Shown here piece after piece: positions 52,534 through 61,710 of a DNA stretch of 64,000 nt. The stretch lies in assembly GCF_001307155.1 (NCBI RefSeq), contig NZ_CP012830.1, forward strand, positions 5,206,501 to 5,270,500. Reading direction: 5' to 3'. The number at the start of each line of letters is the position of its first letter. Within the stretch, counting starts at the first letter, position 1. Position numbers and translations under genes: made by a program. The DNA is from Pseudomonas fluorescens (GTDB taxonomy: Bacteria; Pseudomonadota; Gammaproteobacteria; Pseudomonadales; Pseudomonadaceae). The notes beneath the pieces are model-generated. The model had not been told where the DNA came from. It was given only the letters and a program-made list of their open reading frames with translations, and ran no database searches.

Positions 52534-55500
52534 TGTTGCGCCTCCAGTTTCAGGGCCTTGGCCGCTTTGCGGGCATCGCTGCGTTCCACAAAACGACGGA
52601 TCAATACGTAGAACACCGGCGTCAGCAACAGACCGAAGAAGGTCACCCCGAGCATCCCGGAGAACACCGCCACACCCATGGCGTGACGCATTTCTGCACC
52701 GGCACCGCTGGAGAACACCAGAGGCACCACGCCCATGATGAAGGCGAAGGAGGTCATCAGGATCGGCCGCAGACGCAGACGGCAGGCTTCCAGTACCGCG
52801 CTGAGCGGGTCCAGGCCTTCCTCTTGCTTGTCCTTGGCGAACTCGACGATCAGGATCGCGTTCTTGCAGGCCAGTCCTACCAGAACGATCAAGCCGATCT
52901 GGGTGAAGATGTTGTTGTCGCCACCGGAGAGAATCACCCCGGTAATCGCCGACAACAGGGTCATCGGGACGATCAGGATCACCGCCAGCGGCAGGCTCCA
53001 GCTCTCGTATTGCGCGGCCAGTACCAGGAACGCCAGCAGTACGCAGAGCGGGAACACGAACAGCGCGGTGTTGCCGGACAGAATTTGCTGGTAGGTCAGG
53101 TCTGTCCACTCGTAGGTCATGCCGTTAGGCAGTTCGTCCTTGAGCAGTTTTTCGATGGCCTGTTGCGCTTGGCCGGAGCTGTAGCCAGGGGCTGCGGCGC
53201 CGTTGATTTCAGCGGTGATAAAGCCGTTGTAGTGCATCACGCGGTCCGGGCCCGAGGTGTCGCTGACCTTGATGAAGGTCGCCAGCGGGATCATCTCGCC
53301 TTTGTTGTTGCGCACTTTCAGCTGGCCGATCTGGTCCGGTTCGAGGCGGAACTGCTGCTCGGCCTGAACGTTGACCTGATAGGTGCGACCAAAGCGGTTG
53401 AAGTCGTTGGCATACAACGAACCCAGGTAGATCTGCAGGGTGTCGAAGATGTCGCTGACGGCCACGCCGTGGGTCTTGGCTTTTTCGCGGTCGATGGCGG
53501 CATCGACCTGTGGCACGTTCACGGTGTAGCTGGTGAACAGCCCGGCCAGTTCCGGCACGCTGCGGCTCTTGGTGATGATGTTCATGGTTTCTTTGTACAG
53601 CTCGTCATACCCCAGGTTGCCCCGGTCTTCGATCTGCAGGCGGAAACCACCGATGGTGCCCAGGCCTTGTACCGGCGGCGGCGGGAAGATCGCCATGTAG
53701 GCTTCCTGAATCCCGGCGTACTGGCCGTTCAAGGCTCCGGCAATGGCACCAGCCGATTGGCTTGGGTCTTTGCGTTGGTCGAACGGTTTCAGGGTGACGA
53801 ACACGATGCCGGCGTTAGGGCTGTTGGTGAAGCCGTTGATCGACAGGCCAGGGAAGGCCACTGCGCTTTCCACGCCAGGCTGTTTCAGGGCCAGGTCGGA
53901 CATGCGCTTGATCACATCTTCAGTGCGGTCGAGGCTCGCCGCGTCCGGCAGTTGGGCGAAAGCCACCAGGTATTGCTTGTCCTGGCCAGGCACGAACCCG
54001 GTTGGCGTGTTCGAGAACCCGAGGAACGTCAGCGCCATCAGGCCGGCGTACAGCAGCAGGGCGATGCCGCTGCTGCGGATCACACGAGCCACAGTGCCGA
54101 CATAACCATGGCTGGCACGATCAAAGAAACGGTTGAACGGACGGAACAGCCAGCCACCGAAGATCCCGTCGAGGACCCTCGAGAAACGGTCCTTGGGCGC
54201 ATCATGACTTTTAAGCAACACGGCCGCCAACGCTGGCGACAGGGTCAGCGAGTTGAAGGCCGAGATCACAGTGGAGATCGCAATGGTCAACGCGAACTGC
54301 TTGTAGAACTGCCCGGTCAACCCGGAGATGAAGGCCGCCGGGATAAACACGGCACACAGCACCAGCGCGGTGGCGATGATCGGTCCGGTTACTTCACGCA
54401 TGGCGCGTTTGGTCGCTTCGACCGGTGTCAGCCCGAGGCCGATATTCCGTTCGACGTTTTCCACCACCACGATGGCGTCGTCGACCACGATACCGATGGC
54501 CAATACCAATCCGAACAATGACAACGCGTTAAGCGAGAAGCCGAACAGGTGCATCACGGCGAACGTACCGATCAACGACACCGGTACCGCCACCAACGGA
54601 ATGATCGAGGCACGCCAGGTTTGCAGGAACAGGATCACCACCAGCACCACCAGAATCAGTGCTTCGAACAGCGTGTGCACCACCGCTTCGATGGAACCGC
54701 GAACGAAGATCGTCGGGTCATACACGATGCTGAAGTCCATGCCTTCGGGGAAGCTCTTCTTCAGCTCGGCCATTTTGGCGCGCACTTCGTTGGAGATCTC
54801 GATAGCGTTGGAGCCTGGACGCTGGAAGATCGGGATCGCCACGGCCGGTTGGTTGTTCAGCAAGGAACGCAAGGCGTACTGGCTGGAGCCCAGTTCGACG
54901 CGAGCAATGTCCTTGAGGCGAGTGATTTCACCGTTTTCGCCAGAGCGAATAATGATGTTCTCGAACTCTTCCTCGGAGACCAGGCGACCTTGGGTGTTGA
55001 CCGAGAGCTGGAACGCGGTGGCGTTCGGTGCAGGTGGCGCACCCAGGGCACCGGCGGCAACCTGGCGGTTCTGTTCGCGAATCGCGTTGACCACATCGGT
55101 CGCGGTCAGGTTGCGCGAAGCGGTCTTGTTCGGATCGAGCCAGACCCGCAGCGAATAGTCGCCCATGCCGAACAGTTGCACGTCACCGACGCCGCCCAGC
55201 CGCGCCAGCTCATCCTTGATGTTGAGCAAGGCGTAGTTGGACAGGTAGAGCATGTCGTAGCGCTTGTCCGGCGAGGTCAAGTGCACAACCATGGTCAGGT
55301 CGGGCGAAGCCTTGTCCACCGTGATACCGATCCGGGTCACTTCGGCGGGCAGCTTGGGCTCGGAGCGGGTGACACGGTTCTGCACCTGAACCTGTGCGTT
55401 GTCCAGGTCGGTGCCCAGCGCAAAGGTGATGGTCAGGGTGATCTTGCCGTCAGCGGTGGACTGCGAGGACATGTACAGCATGTTCTCGACGCCGGTGATG

Positions 55501-55709
55501 GCTTGCTCCAGCGGAGCGGCCACGGTTTCACCGATGACTTTAGGGTTGGCACCCGGGAAGTTGGCGCGGACCACCACGGTCGGTGGCACGACTTCCGGGT
55601 ATTCGCTGATCGGTAGCTGGAACAGCGAGATGCTGCCGGCGATCAGGATCAGCAGCGAGAGCACCGCTGCGAAGATCGGCCGTGAAATGAAGAATTGGGA
55701 AAAATTCAT
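52530..55709 (-). CDS. mexF: RND multidrug efflux permease MexF
   Basis: A 1059-residue HAE1-type RND transporter, almost the length of P. aeruginosa MexF as I recall it (about 1062). The N-terminus NFSQFFISRPIFAAVLSLLI and the porter-domain sequence MSSQSTADGKITLTITFALG are MexF-like. Proton-relay Asp residues lie in TM4 (AIGIVVDDAIVVVENVERN). Substrates of MexEF-OprN in P. aeruginosa include chloramphenicol, fluoroquinolones and quorum-sensing precursors; the range here is inferred. It is the middle gene of mexE-mexF-oprN, with a 15-bp gap from mexE. Confidence 0.95.
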   Translation of the reverse strand: MNFSQFFISRPIFAAVLSLLILIAGSISLFQLPISEYPEVVPPTVVVRANFPGANPKVIGETVAAPLEQAITGVENMLYMSSQSTADGKITLTITFALGTDLDNAQVQVQNRVTRSEPKLPAEVTRIGITVDKASPDLTMVVHLTSPDKRYDMLYLSNYALLNIKDELARLGGVGDVQLFGMGDYSLRVWLDPNKTASRNLTATDVVNAIREQNRQVAAGALGAPPAPNATAFQLSVNTQGRLVSEEEFENIIIRSGENGEITRLKDIARVELGSSQYALRSLLNNQPAVAIPIFQRPGSNAIEISNEVRAKMAELKKSFPEGMDFSIVYDPTIFVRGSIEAVVHTLFEALILVVLVVILFLQTWRASIIPLVAVPVSLIGTFAVMHLFGFSLNALSLFGLVLAIGIVVDDAIVVVENVERNIGLGLTPVEATKRAMREVTGPIIATALVLCAVFIPAAFISGLTGQFYKQFALTIAISTVISAFNSLTLSPALAAVLLKSHDAPKDRFSRVLDGIFGGWLFRPFNRFFDRASHGYVGTVARVIRSSGIALLLYAGLMALTFLGFSNTPTGFVPGQDKQYLVAFAQLPDAASLDRTEDVIKRMSDLALKQPGVESAVAFPGLSINGFTNSPNAGIVFVTLKPFDQRKDPSQSAGAIAGALNGQYAGIQEAYMAIFPPPPVQGLGTIGGFRLQIEDRGNLGYDELYKETMNIITKSRSVPELAGLFTSYTVNVPQVDAAIDREKAKTHGVAVSDIFDTLQIYLGSLYANDFNRFGRTYQVNVQAEQQFRLEPDQIGQLKVRNNKGEMIPLATFIKVSDTSGPDRVMHYNGFITAEINGAAAPGYSSGQAQQAIEKLLKDELPNGMTYEWTDLTYQQILSGNTALFVFPLCVLLAFLVLAAQYESWSLPLAVILIVPMTLLSAITGVILSGGDNNIFTQIGLIVLVGLACKNAILIVEFAKDKQEEGLDPLSAVLEACRLRLRPILMTSFAFIMGVVPLVFSSGAGAEMRHAMGVAVFSGMLGVTFFGLLLTPVFYVLIRRFVERSDARKAAKALKLEAQQ

Positions 55710-55724
55710 CGGAGTTGTCGTCCC

Positions 55725-56978
55725 TTAACCGCGTGGAGTCGCAGCGGCGAGTTTCACAGCCGTACCCGGCGCAACCTTGGCAGGTGCGACTTGGGGCAGG
55801 TTGCTGGCTTCAAGCGCTTGGCGTTGTTGAGCGAGGGCCGCGAGGGTTTCCTGGCTGGCCATCGGGATCACTTCAGGCGTCACCGGGGAACCCGGACGCA
55901 CCCGTTGCAGACCCTTGACGATGATCGTGTCGTCCTTGTTCAGGCCGCTGCGCACAATGCGCAAACCTTCGATCTTCGGACCCAGTTCGACGGCGCGATA
56001 AGCCGACTTGTTGTCGGCGTCCATCACCAGTACAAACTTTTTACCCAGGTCGGTACCGACGGCTTCGTCGTTGATCAGTACAGCGGAATAGGTCCCGCTG
56101 CCCACCAGTTTCAGGCGAGCGTAGAGGCCGGGGGTGTATTCGCCCTTGCTGTTGTCAAACACGGCGCGACCGCGGATGGTGCCGGTTTTCGGGTTGACCT
56201 GGTTGTCGACGAAGTTCATCTGGCCCAGGTGTGGGTTGCCTTCTTCATTGGACAGACCAAGGTAAACCGGAGTGGTTTGACCGCGTTGGCCCTGGCGGGC
56301 GAGCTGGGTGTACTTGAGGTACACACGCTCATCGGCGTCGAAGTAGGCGTAAATCTTGTCGGTGGAGACCACGCTGGTCAGCGCGGTGACATCGGCGGTG
56401 ACCAGGTTGCCGGCGGTGATTTCCGCACGGCTGACGCGGCCACTGATCGGTGCGGTGACGCGGGTAAAGCTGAGGTTCAGTTTGGCCAGGTCCAGTTGCG
56501 CCTGGAGGGCGCCGACAGCGGCTCGGGCCTCTTGGGCGGCGCTGCTGCGCGAGTCGGCCAGTTCTGCGGAAATCGCATTGCTGGTGCGCAGGCGCTCACC
56601 GCGTTGGGCTTCGTTTTCGCTGCGGGTAGCATTGGCGCGGCCCTGGGCAACCAGGGCTTCAAGACGGCGGACCTCAGCCTGGAAGGGGCGAGGGTCGATC
56701 TGGAACAGCAAATCGCCCTTTTTCACAAGGGCGCCTTCGGTGAATGCGACTTCGTCGATCTGGCCTGACACCCGAGGACGAATCTCGACGGTTTCCGGTG
56801 CCTCGAGGCGGCCGGTGAAATCGTCCCACTCGTTGACCGGTTGTTCCAGCACCTTGGCCACGCTGACTTTGGCCGCAGGCATGGCGGCAGCGGTGCCCGG
56901 GGTCTTGCCGCAGGCGCTCATCACCAGCATGGCCAAAACGGCCAAGGGGAAGCGCAAATGTTTGAATGACTGTTCCAT
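55725..56978 (-). CDS. mexE: RND membrane-fusion protein MexE
   Basis: A 417-residue periplasmic adaptor lipoprotein. The signal FPLAVLAMLVMSAC lipidates Cys23. Lipoyl halves are ETVEIRPRVSGQIDEVAFTE, then GALVKKGDLLFQIDPRPFQA, and VTAPISGRVSRAEITAGNLV. A beta-barrel and membrane-proximal domain follow. I chose ATG 56978 (MEQSFKHLRFPL), which matches the P. aeruginosa MexE start; the frame extends 25 codons further without resemblance. It is the first gene of the operon. No mexT-type LysR gene is adjacent, which is unusual compared with P. aeruginosa. Confidence 0.94.
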   Translation of the reverse strand: MEQSFKHLRFPLAVLAMLVMSACGKTPGTAAAMPAAKVSVAKVLEQPVNEWDDFTGRLEAPETVEIRPRVSGQIDEVAFTEGALVKKGDLLFQIDPRPFQAEVRRLEALVAQGRANATRSENEAQRGERLRTSNAISAELADSRSSAAQEARAAVGALQAQLDLAKLNLSFTRVTAPISGRVSRAEITAGNLVTADVTALTSVVSTDKIYAYFDADERVYLKYTQLARQGQRGQTTPVYLGLSNEEGNPHLGQMNFVDNQVNPKTGTIRGRAVFDNSKGEYTPGLYARLKLVGSGTYSAVLINDEAVGTDLGKKFVLVMDADNKSAYRAVELGPKIEGLRIVRSGLNKDDTIIVKGLQRVRPGSPVTPEVIPMASQETLAALAQQRQALEASNLPQVAPAKVAPGTAVKLAAATPRG

Positions 56979-57348
56979 GGATGCATCCGCCACTGTATTG
57001 AGATGGGCGGATGATGCTCGGCGGGGCTGTATCAAACGAATCGAATGAGGCAAAGGTAACTATCATTCGGAATGATATAAGCGCCGAGTTAGCCCCCTAG
57101 CATGGGGCTTTCGTTAGGCGGCTATCAATGTGCCTGATGACAATTCAGTGTTGCGGGGAGTGCAAAGGTCAGGTTGAAAACCGAGTCGCGGTCATCGTGA
57201 GCAAGCTCGCTTCTTGCTGTGCCCGAACTGCCTGGGCCGTTACCAGCTTTCGGCTTTTTCGGTGATCGACCTTGCGCTTGGTCAATCTGGCCAATAGTGG
57301 GCTTACAGGTCCGTTGTATGACGGGTCTTCATGTGCGGAATTGATGAT
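56979..57348. other. Divergent region between mexE and the MFS gene
   Basis: This 370-bp gap holds the mexE promoter region with a 17-bp palindrome at 57061-57077. A partial REP-like piece (GTGAGCAAGCTCGCTTC, near 57198) is further right. No gene is supported. Confidence 0.55.
57061..57077. promoter_or_regulatory. Palindromic operator candidate upstream of mexE
   Basis: TATCATTCGGAATGATA is a perfect 17-bp palindrome with one central base (8-bp arms). Its inner part fits the T-N11-A LysR box. It lies 83 bp before the mexE start codon, where an activator or repressor would act. It does not look like the P. aeruginosa MexT nod-box as I recall it. Confidence 0.5.
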
Positions 57349-58635
57349 ATGAAGTTGTTTAGACCGTTGCTTCAGCGGCCTGTGGCGTTGCTATGGGGAG
57401 GGCTGGCGCTATCCTCGATCGGCGACGAATTGTTCGCGATCGCTGTCGCCTGGATGGCGGTGCAGATCGCCGGCACCGATGCGAGTTGGCTTAGTGCGTT
57501 GCGCGGCGGGGCGGCGCTGGCGGGCGCGTTGCTGGGAGGGATCTGGGCCGAGCGCTGGGACCATCGGCGCACGATGATCGGCGCTGACCTTGCGCGGGCC
57601 GGGCTCGCGCTGATTCCGATGCTGGCTTGGGCGTTGGACATCCTGAGCCTGTGGATGCTGGCGGTGCCGGTCATGCTCATGATGATCGTCAACTCTTTGT
57701 TCGAACCGGCCTTGCGCGCCAGCCTGCCACGCATTGTCGCGGCGCCGGACCAGTTGCAGGCCGTCAACGCGCTGTTCGACGCAATTATCCGGGTGGCCCG
57801 GGTGATCGGGCCGATGCTGGCCGCGGCCATTACCTTGCTGATTCCGCTTGAACATCTGTTTACCCTCAATAGCCTGACGTTCCTGATCTCGGCCTGGGCG
57901 GTGATGAAGCTGAGCACGGCATTGCCTCGCCAACCGGTCAAGGTGACGAGCCGGCGTGCCGCCTTCACCGCCGGTTGGCGCAGCCTGATCGGTCGTCGGC
58001 AGATGCAGGTGGTGTATGTGTGTGCGGGGTTGGGCAACGTCGCCTGGAGCCTGGGCATTTCCATCGGCATGGCGCTGGCCGTGGTCAAGTACGACATCCA
58101 GGGTTTCGGTGTACGGGGCTTTGCCGCCTACGGCCTGATCATGGGCGCCTATGGTTGCGGCAACCTGATCTCTATTTTTGTCGTCGGCAACCTGCATATC
58201 CGACGCTTGTACGGTGGTTTTACCTTCGGCTCGGTGGTCAACGGCCTGGGCATTGCGACCATCGGTGCGGCGGTGATGTACCTGCCAGCGGAGTACGTCC
58301 TGGTCGGGATGATGTTCGGCGCAGGCCTGGCCGCGCTCGGCGGGCCGCTGATCGACATCTCGTTCATTCTGCTGATTCAAACCACGTTCAGGCAAAGCGA
58401 GATTGCCGGGCTGGCAAGGTTACGCTATGCCGCGCTGGGGGCCTCCATTCTCATTGCCGGGGCCTGCGGTGCGGCACTTTATGCCCGGTTCGAAACCGGC
58501 ATGGTCATCGTCGGCAGCGGGATTTTTGAAGTCATCGTCGGTGCGATTGTGTTGCTCGTCCCCAAGGACAATGAAGCGGTCTACGCGAACACGGGGGAAG
58601 AGCCTCTGTTGGATGGCAATGAGGTCACCCGATGA
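57349..58635 (+). CDS. MFS transporter, EntS-like
   Basis: A 428-residue major-facilitator protein with about 12 hydrophobic segments, of the MFS_3/EntS type. Segments include LALSSIGDELFAIAVAWMAV (TM1), motif-A-like GGIWAERWDHRRTMIGADLA, and VNALFDAIIRVARVIGPMLA. EntS-type proteins export siderophores or their precursors. With a siderophore-type locus 5 kb to the right this is suggestive but not proven. I prefer ATG 57349 (MKLFRPLL); ATG 57331 adds six residues. Its stop overlaps a 17-codon ORF. Confidence 0.8.
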   Translation: MKLFRPLLQRPVALLWGGLALSSIGDELFAIAVAWMAVQIAGTDASWLSALRGGAALAGALLGGIWAERWDHRRTMIGADLARAGLALIPMLAWALDILSLWMLAVPVMLMMIVNSLFEPALRASLPRIVAAPDQLQAVNALFDAIIRVARVIGPMLAAAITLLIPLEHLFTLNSLTFLISAWAVMKLSTALPRQPVKVTSRRAAFTAGWRSLIGRRQMQVVYVCAGLGNVAWSLGISIGMALAVVKYDIQGFGVRGFAAYGLIMGAYGCGNLISIFVVGNLHIRRLYGGFTFGSVVNGLGIATIGAAVMYLPAEYVLVGMMFGAGLAALGGPLIDISFILLIQTTFRQSEIAGLARLRYAALGASILIAGACGAALYARFETGMVIVGSGIFEVIVGAIVLLVPKDNEAVYANTGEEPLLDGNEVTR

Positions 58636-58685
58636 GCGCTTTTCATGAGTATGTGAAAGACCACGCCGAACGTACGCCACACTGA
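58632..58685 (+). pseudogene. 17-codon ORF overlapping the MFS stop, possible gene remnant
   Basis: The ORF encodes MSAFHEYVKDHAERTPH and then stops. The ATG overlaps the MFS stop as ATGA, the layout of a coupled downstream gene. The sequence resembles the first residues of AMP-forming acyl ligases or NRPS adenylation domains (FHEYVxxHAxxTP). It could be the 5' stub of a deleted adenylate-forming gene, or chance. The match is only 17 residues. Confidence 0.25.
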
Positions 58686-58689
58686 GTCA

Positions 58690-61600
58690 TTAATGCCCGG
58701 GCATTGGGCTGCTTGGGCGTTTTACATCGCGTTTTCGCCTTGCCGAGTCAGGGCTCGCAATGCGGCTCGATTGAGGCAATCGGGGCGTACGCAGTAACAG
58801 GCTGATTTCCTCTGCACTGACCGCTCTGCTGAAAAAGTGGCCCTGAATTTCATCGCAGCCGTTTTCATGCAGGAAGGTTTGCTGCTCCTGGGTTTCGACA
58901 CCTTCGGCAATGACCCTGAGGTTCAGTGTGTGCCCCAACGAAATCACCGCGGTGGCGATGGCTTTGTCGTTCTCGTTGTCGGGCAGATCGCGCACGAAAG
59001 ACTGATCGATCTTGAGTCTCGCAATCGGGAAGCTTTTCAAGGCTGCAAGGCTGGAGTAGCCGGTGCCGAAGTCGTCGATCGAGAGGCTGATCCCCATTGA
59101 TTGCAGTTCTTTCATTTTGTTGATGGCTTGCTGAAGGTCTTGCATGATCAGACTTTCGGTCAGCTCCAGCTCAAGGTACATCGGGTCCAGTCCGGTTTCT
59201 TTCAAGGCATGCCTCACTCGGTCGATCAGGTCCCTTTCGATAAACTGGCGTGCTGAAATATTCACCGACATGGTGATCGGCGGCCAGCCCGCATCCTGCC
59301 AGTCCTTGTTCTGTCTGCACGCGGTATGAATCACCCAGTCGCCGATGGGCACGATCAACCCGGTTTCTTCGGCCTGCGGAATGAATTTGATTGGAGACAC
59401 CATGCCGAGCTCGGGGTGCTGCCAGCGGATCAGTGCTTCTACGCCGATAATCTGACCTGACTGCAAATCCACCTGTGGCTGGTACAGCAGCAGGAACTCG
59501 TCATGGTTGAGTGCATTTCGAAGCCCGTCTTGCATGGCGAGCTTGCCCTGAACCTTGTTATTCATCTCGCTCGTATAGAACTGGTAACTGTTGCGACCCA
59601 GCTCCTTGGCCCGGTACATCGCGGCGTCTGCGTTGCTGAGCAACGTGTCGGTATCGCTGCCGTCGGCAGGGTAAGTGGCCAACCCCATGCTGCAGGTGAC
59701 GTGGAGTGTATGTCCGCTTAGCTGAATCGGCCGCAGGATGGCTTCCTGGATTTTGTGCAGGGCAGGGGTAACGCCGTCGAGGTCTGAGGGCTGGTCGAAC
59801 AGGATGATCACAAACTCGTCGCCACCCAGTCGCACGACGGTGTCGGTGCGGCGTACACATTCCAGCATGCGCTGGGCGACGGTTTTCAGCAGTTCGTCTC
59901 CAGCACTGTGCCCAAGACTGTCATTCACCAGTTTGAATTTGTCCAGATCGAGAAACGCCACCGTCACCTGGCGGTTGTAGCGCTGAGCATAAAGTATTGC
60001 CTGCTTGAGGCGGTCTTCGAGCAGTGTGCGATTCGGCAGCCCGGTCAGTGCGTCATGGTCGCCCATAAAGCGAATGCGCTGCTCGGTAAGTTGGCGTTCT
60101 ATTGCAATGCCGGCAAGCGGTGTCGCCATGTCGATCAGCCGCGTCTCGGTCGAGCCAGGGCTGCGTACAGTGTTGGAATACAAGGCAAACGTACCCAATA
60201 CCTTTCGCTCATGGGACAGGATCGGCGTCGACCAGCAGGCGCGAAACCCATAGGGCGCAGCAATTGAACGGTAATCCTCCCACAGCGGATCCAGCTCGAT
60301 ATTCGTGACGATGACCGGTTCTCGTCGATACACAGCGGTGCCGCATGAACCGACGTTCGGACCGATTGCAATCCCGTCAATGAGCTGGTTATAGGCTTTC
60401 GGCAAACTGGGCGCAGCCCCATGCAGCAGGTGCTTGCCATCCTCATCCAGCACCAGGATGGACACCATCATCCCCTCCAGTTGGGACTCGACCAGGTGAG
60501 CCAGGCTGTCGAGGACTTCTGCAAGCTCGGTACTCCTGGCGATCAGCTCCAGGACATGACCTTGTCCGGTACGGATGATGGCTTCTTGCTCCAATCGACT
60601 GTTTTGCACGGCGAGTCGCTCTGTGGCGATACTCAATTGAACCGATTTTTTTTCCAGCTGAAGTCGGTCTTTGAGGAATTGATTCACCGCACGAGCCATG
60701 TTGGCGATCTCGTCCTTCCCATGCTCCGCCATCATCAAATGCGTTTTGTCAGTGTGTTCCTGACGCAATTGCCGGCTTATTGCATTCAGGCGCACGAGCA
60801 CATGACGGCCCATGAAGACCCGGGTCACAAACCAGGCGAACACCAGGCTGGCGCCCAACATGATCAACACCCATTGCTGGCTACGGTTTGAGGCCTCCAC
60901 CAGGCGTTGTACGGCTTCGCGATAGTCTTCGGTGTAAGCACTGGATTGCGCACGGGCCAACGCGACCAGAACCCCGGCCTCATTCTTCAGCTCCTCATTG
61001 AACCGCTGTATGACGTTGTGCTGATTGATGAGCTTCAGGCGCAGGGAGAAGAGCTTGGGTATCTCGACATCAGCGTCGGGTAACTTGCCTGTGGTGCGTG
61101 ACAGGTGCTCATACCGGATCTGCAGGCGTTGCACGGCATCACTGTCAACAGCCTGCGGCAGATCGAAAAGTAACACCGCCAGCTCCAGGCTGGCCCGGGT
61201 CTGGGCCGCGGTTAACCGGGCAGTGTGATCCTCCAGGGTTTGCTCGAAGGTGACCTCGGTTTGCAGCAGGCTTTCGCGCAATTGCGCAACGATGTTGGCA
61301 GTATTGCGGAACATCTGACTCGACTGATACATGTCGAGTATCGCCACGCCACTGTTCGCGGCAGTCAGCTGCTGCACCAGCTGATCAAGGGCTTCAAGCT
61401 GTTCGACGGTCGCTGCATAGCTTGAACGCAGGGTGTCGGGGGAGCGGGTTGTCAGAAGCTGATCGGTCTGGCGTTCGATCAGCAAGGTACGATGCAGCAT
61501 GTCTTGCCCATTTTGCATGCGGACCAGTCGTTCATCCGTCAGCTGGCGGGTGGCGCTGTTTGATGTGCGCAACGCGTAGACCGCAGTTGCACCACCCGCC

Positions 61601-61710
61601 AGGATCAGCAGCGCCAGTGTCAGAAACGCCAGTGTGAACTGTGCGCGTAGCGATTGCGGCAACAGCTGGCGTCCGAGCCGGGAAATGACGTCCAATGTCA
61701 GGGGTTCCAT
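58690..61710 (-). CDS. Membrane sensor with GAF, GGDEF and EAL domains
   Basis: A 1006-residue c-di-GMP enzyme. TM1 is at 25-47, then a helical periplasmic sensor (48-276, four-helix type), TM2 at about 277-300, HAMP, GAF (about 395-545), GGDEF (560-720) and EAL (735-985). The GGDEF motif is intact (RLGGDEFVIIL, 629-633), with an I-site RxxD (RRTD) five residues before it. EAL is intact (VEALIRWQHP, 758-760), with DDFGTGYSSLAALKS. Both synthesis and breakdown are possible. The start overlaps the upstream binding-protein gene by 13 bp, so the sensor is likely tuned by that periplasmic protein. Confidence 0.92.
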   Translation of the reverse strand: MEPLTLDVISRLGRQLLPQSLRAQFTLAFLTLALLILAGGATAVYALRTSNSATRQLTDERLVRMQNGQDMLHRTLLIERQTDQLLTTRSPDTLRSSYAATVEQLEALDQLVQQLTAANSGVAILDMYQSSQMFRNTANIVAQLRESLLQTEVTFEQTLEDHTARLTAAQTRASLELAVLLFDLPQAVDSDAVQRLQIRYEHLSRTTGKLPDADVEIPKLFSLRLKLINQHNVIQRFNEELKNEAGVLVALARAQSSAYTEDYREAVQRLVEASNRSQQWVLIMLGASLVFAWFVTRVFMGRHVLVRLNAISRQLRQEHTDKTHLMMAEHGKDEIANMARAVNQFLKDRLQLEKKSVQLSIATERLAVQNSRLEQEAIIRTGQGHVLELIARSTELAEVLDSLAHLVESQLEGMMVSILVLDEDGKHLLHGAAPSLPKAYNQLIDGIAIGPNVGSCGTAVYRREPVIVTNIELDPLWEDYRSIAAPYGFRACWSTPILSHERKVLGTFALYSNTVRSPGSTETRLIDMATPLAGIAIERQLTEQRIRFMGDHDALTGLPNRTLLEDRLKQAILYAQRYNRQVTVAFLDLDKFKLVNDSLGHSAGDELLKTVAQRMLECVRRTDTVVRLGGDEFVIILFDQPSDLDGVTPALHKIQEAILRPIQLSGHTLHVTCSMGLATYPADGSDTDTLLSNADAAMYRAKELGRNSYQFYTSEMNNKVQGKLAMQDGLRNALNHDEFLLLYQPQVDLQSGQIIGVEALIRWQHPELGMVSPIKFIPQAEETGLIVPIGDWVIHTACRQNKDWQDAGWPPITMSVNISARQFIERDLIDRVRHALKETGLDPMYLELELTESLIMQDLQQAINKMKELQSMGISLSIDDFGTGYSSLAALKSFPIARLKIDQSFVRDLPDNENDKAIATAVISLGHTLNLRVIAEGVETQEQQTFLHENGCDEIQGHFFSRAVSAEEISLLLRTPRLPQSSRIASPDSARRKRDVKRPSSPMPGH

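Noticed and set aside
52534..53109. 192-codon N-terminal extension of the OprN frame
   Set aside because: It overlaps mexF in another frame. The lipoprotein signal at 52533 and the ATGA overlap define the true start.
52449..54521. 690-codon open frame on the plus strand
   Set aside because: It lies antisense to mexF and oprN, both unambiguous. The composition (many His, Gln, Arg, Gly) is typical of a mirrored frame.
58692..58705. 14-bp perfect palindrome AATGCCCGGGCATT at the end of the GGDEF-EAL gene
   Set aside because: It encodes the last residues and stop of that gene, has no loop for a hairpin and no T-run, so an operator or terminator role is not supported.
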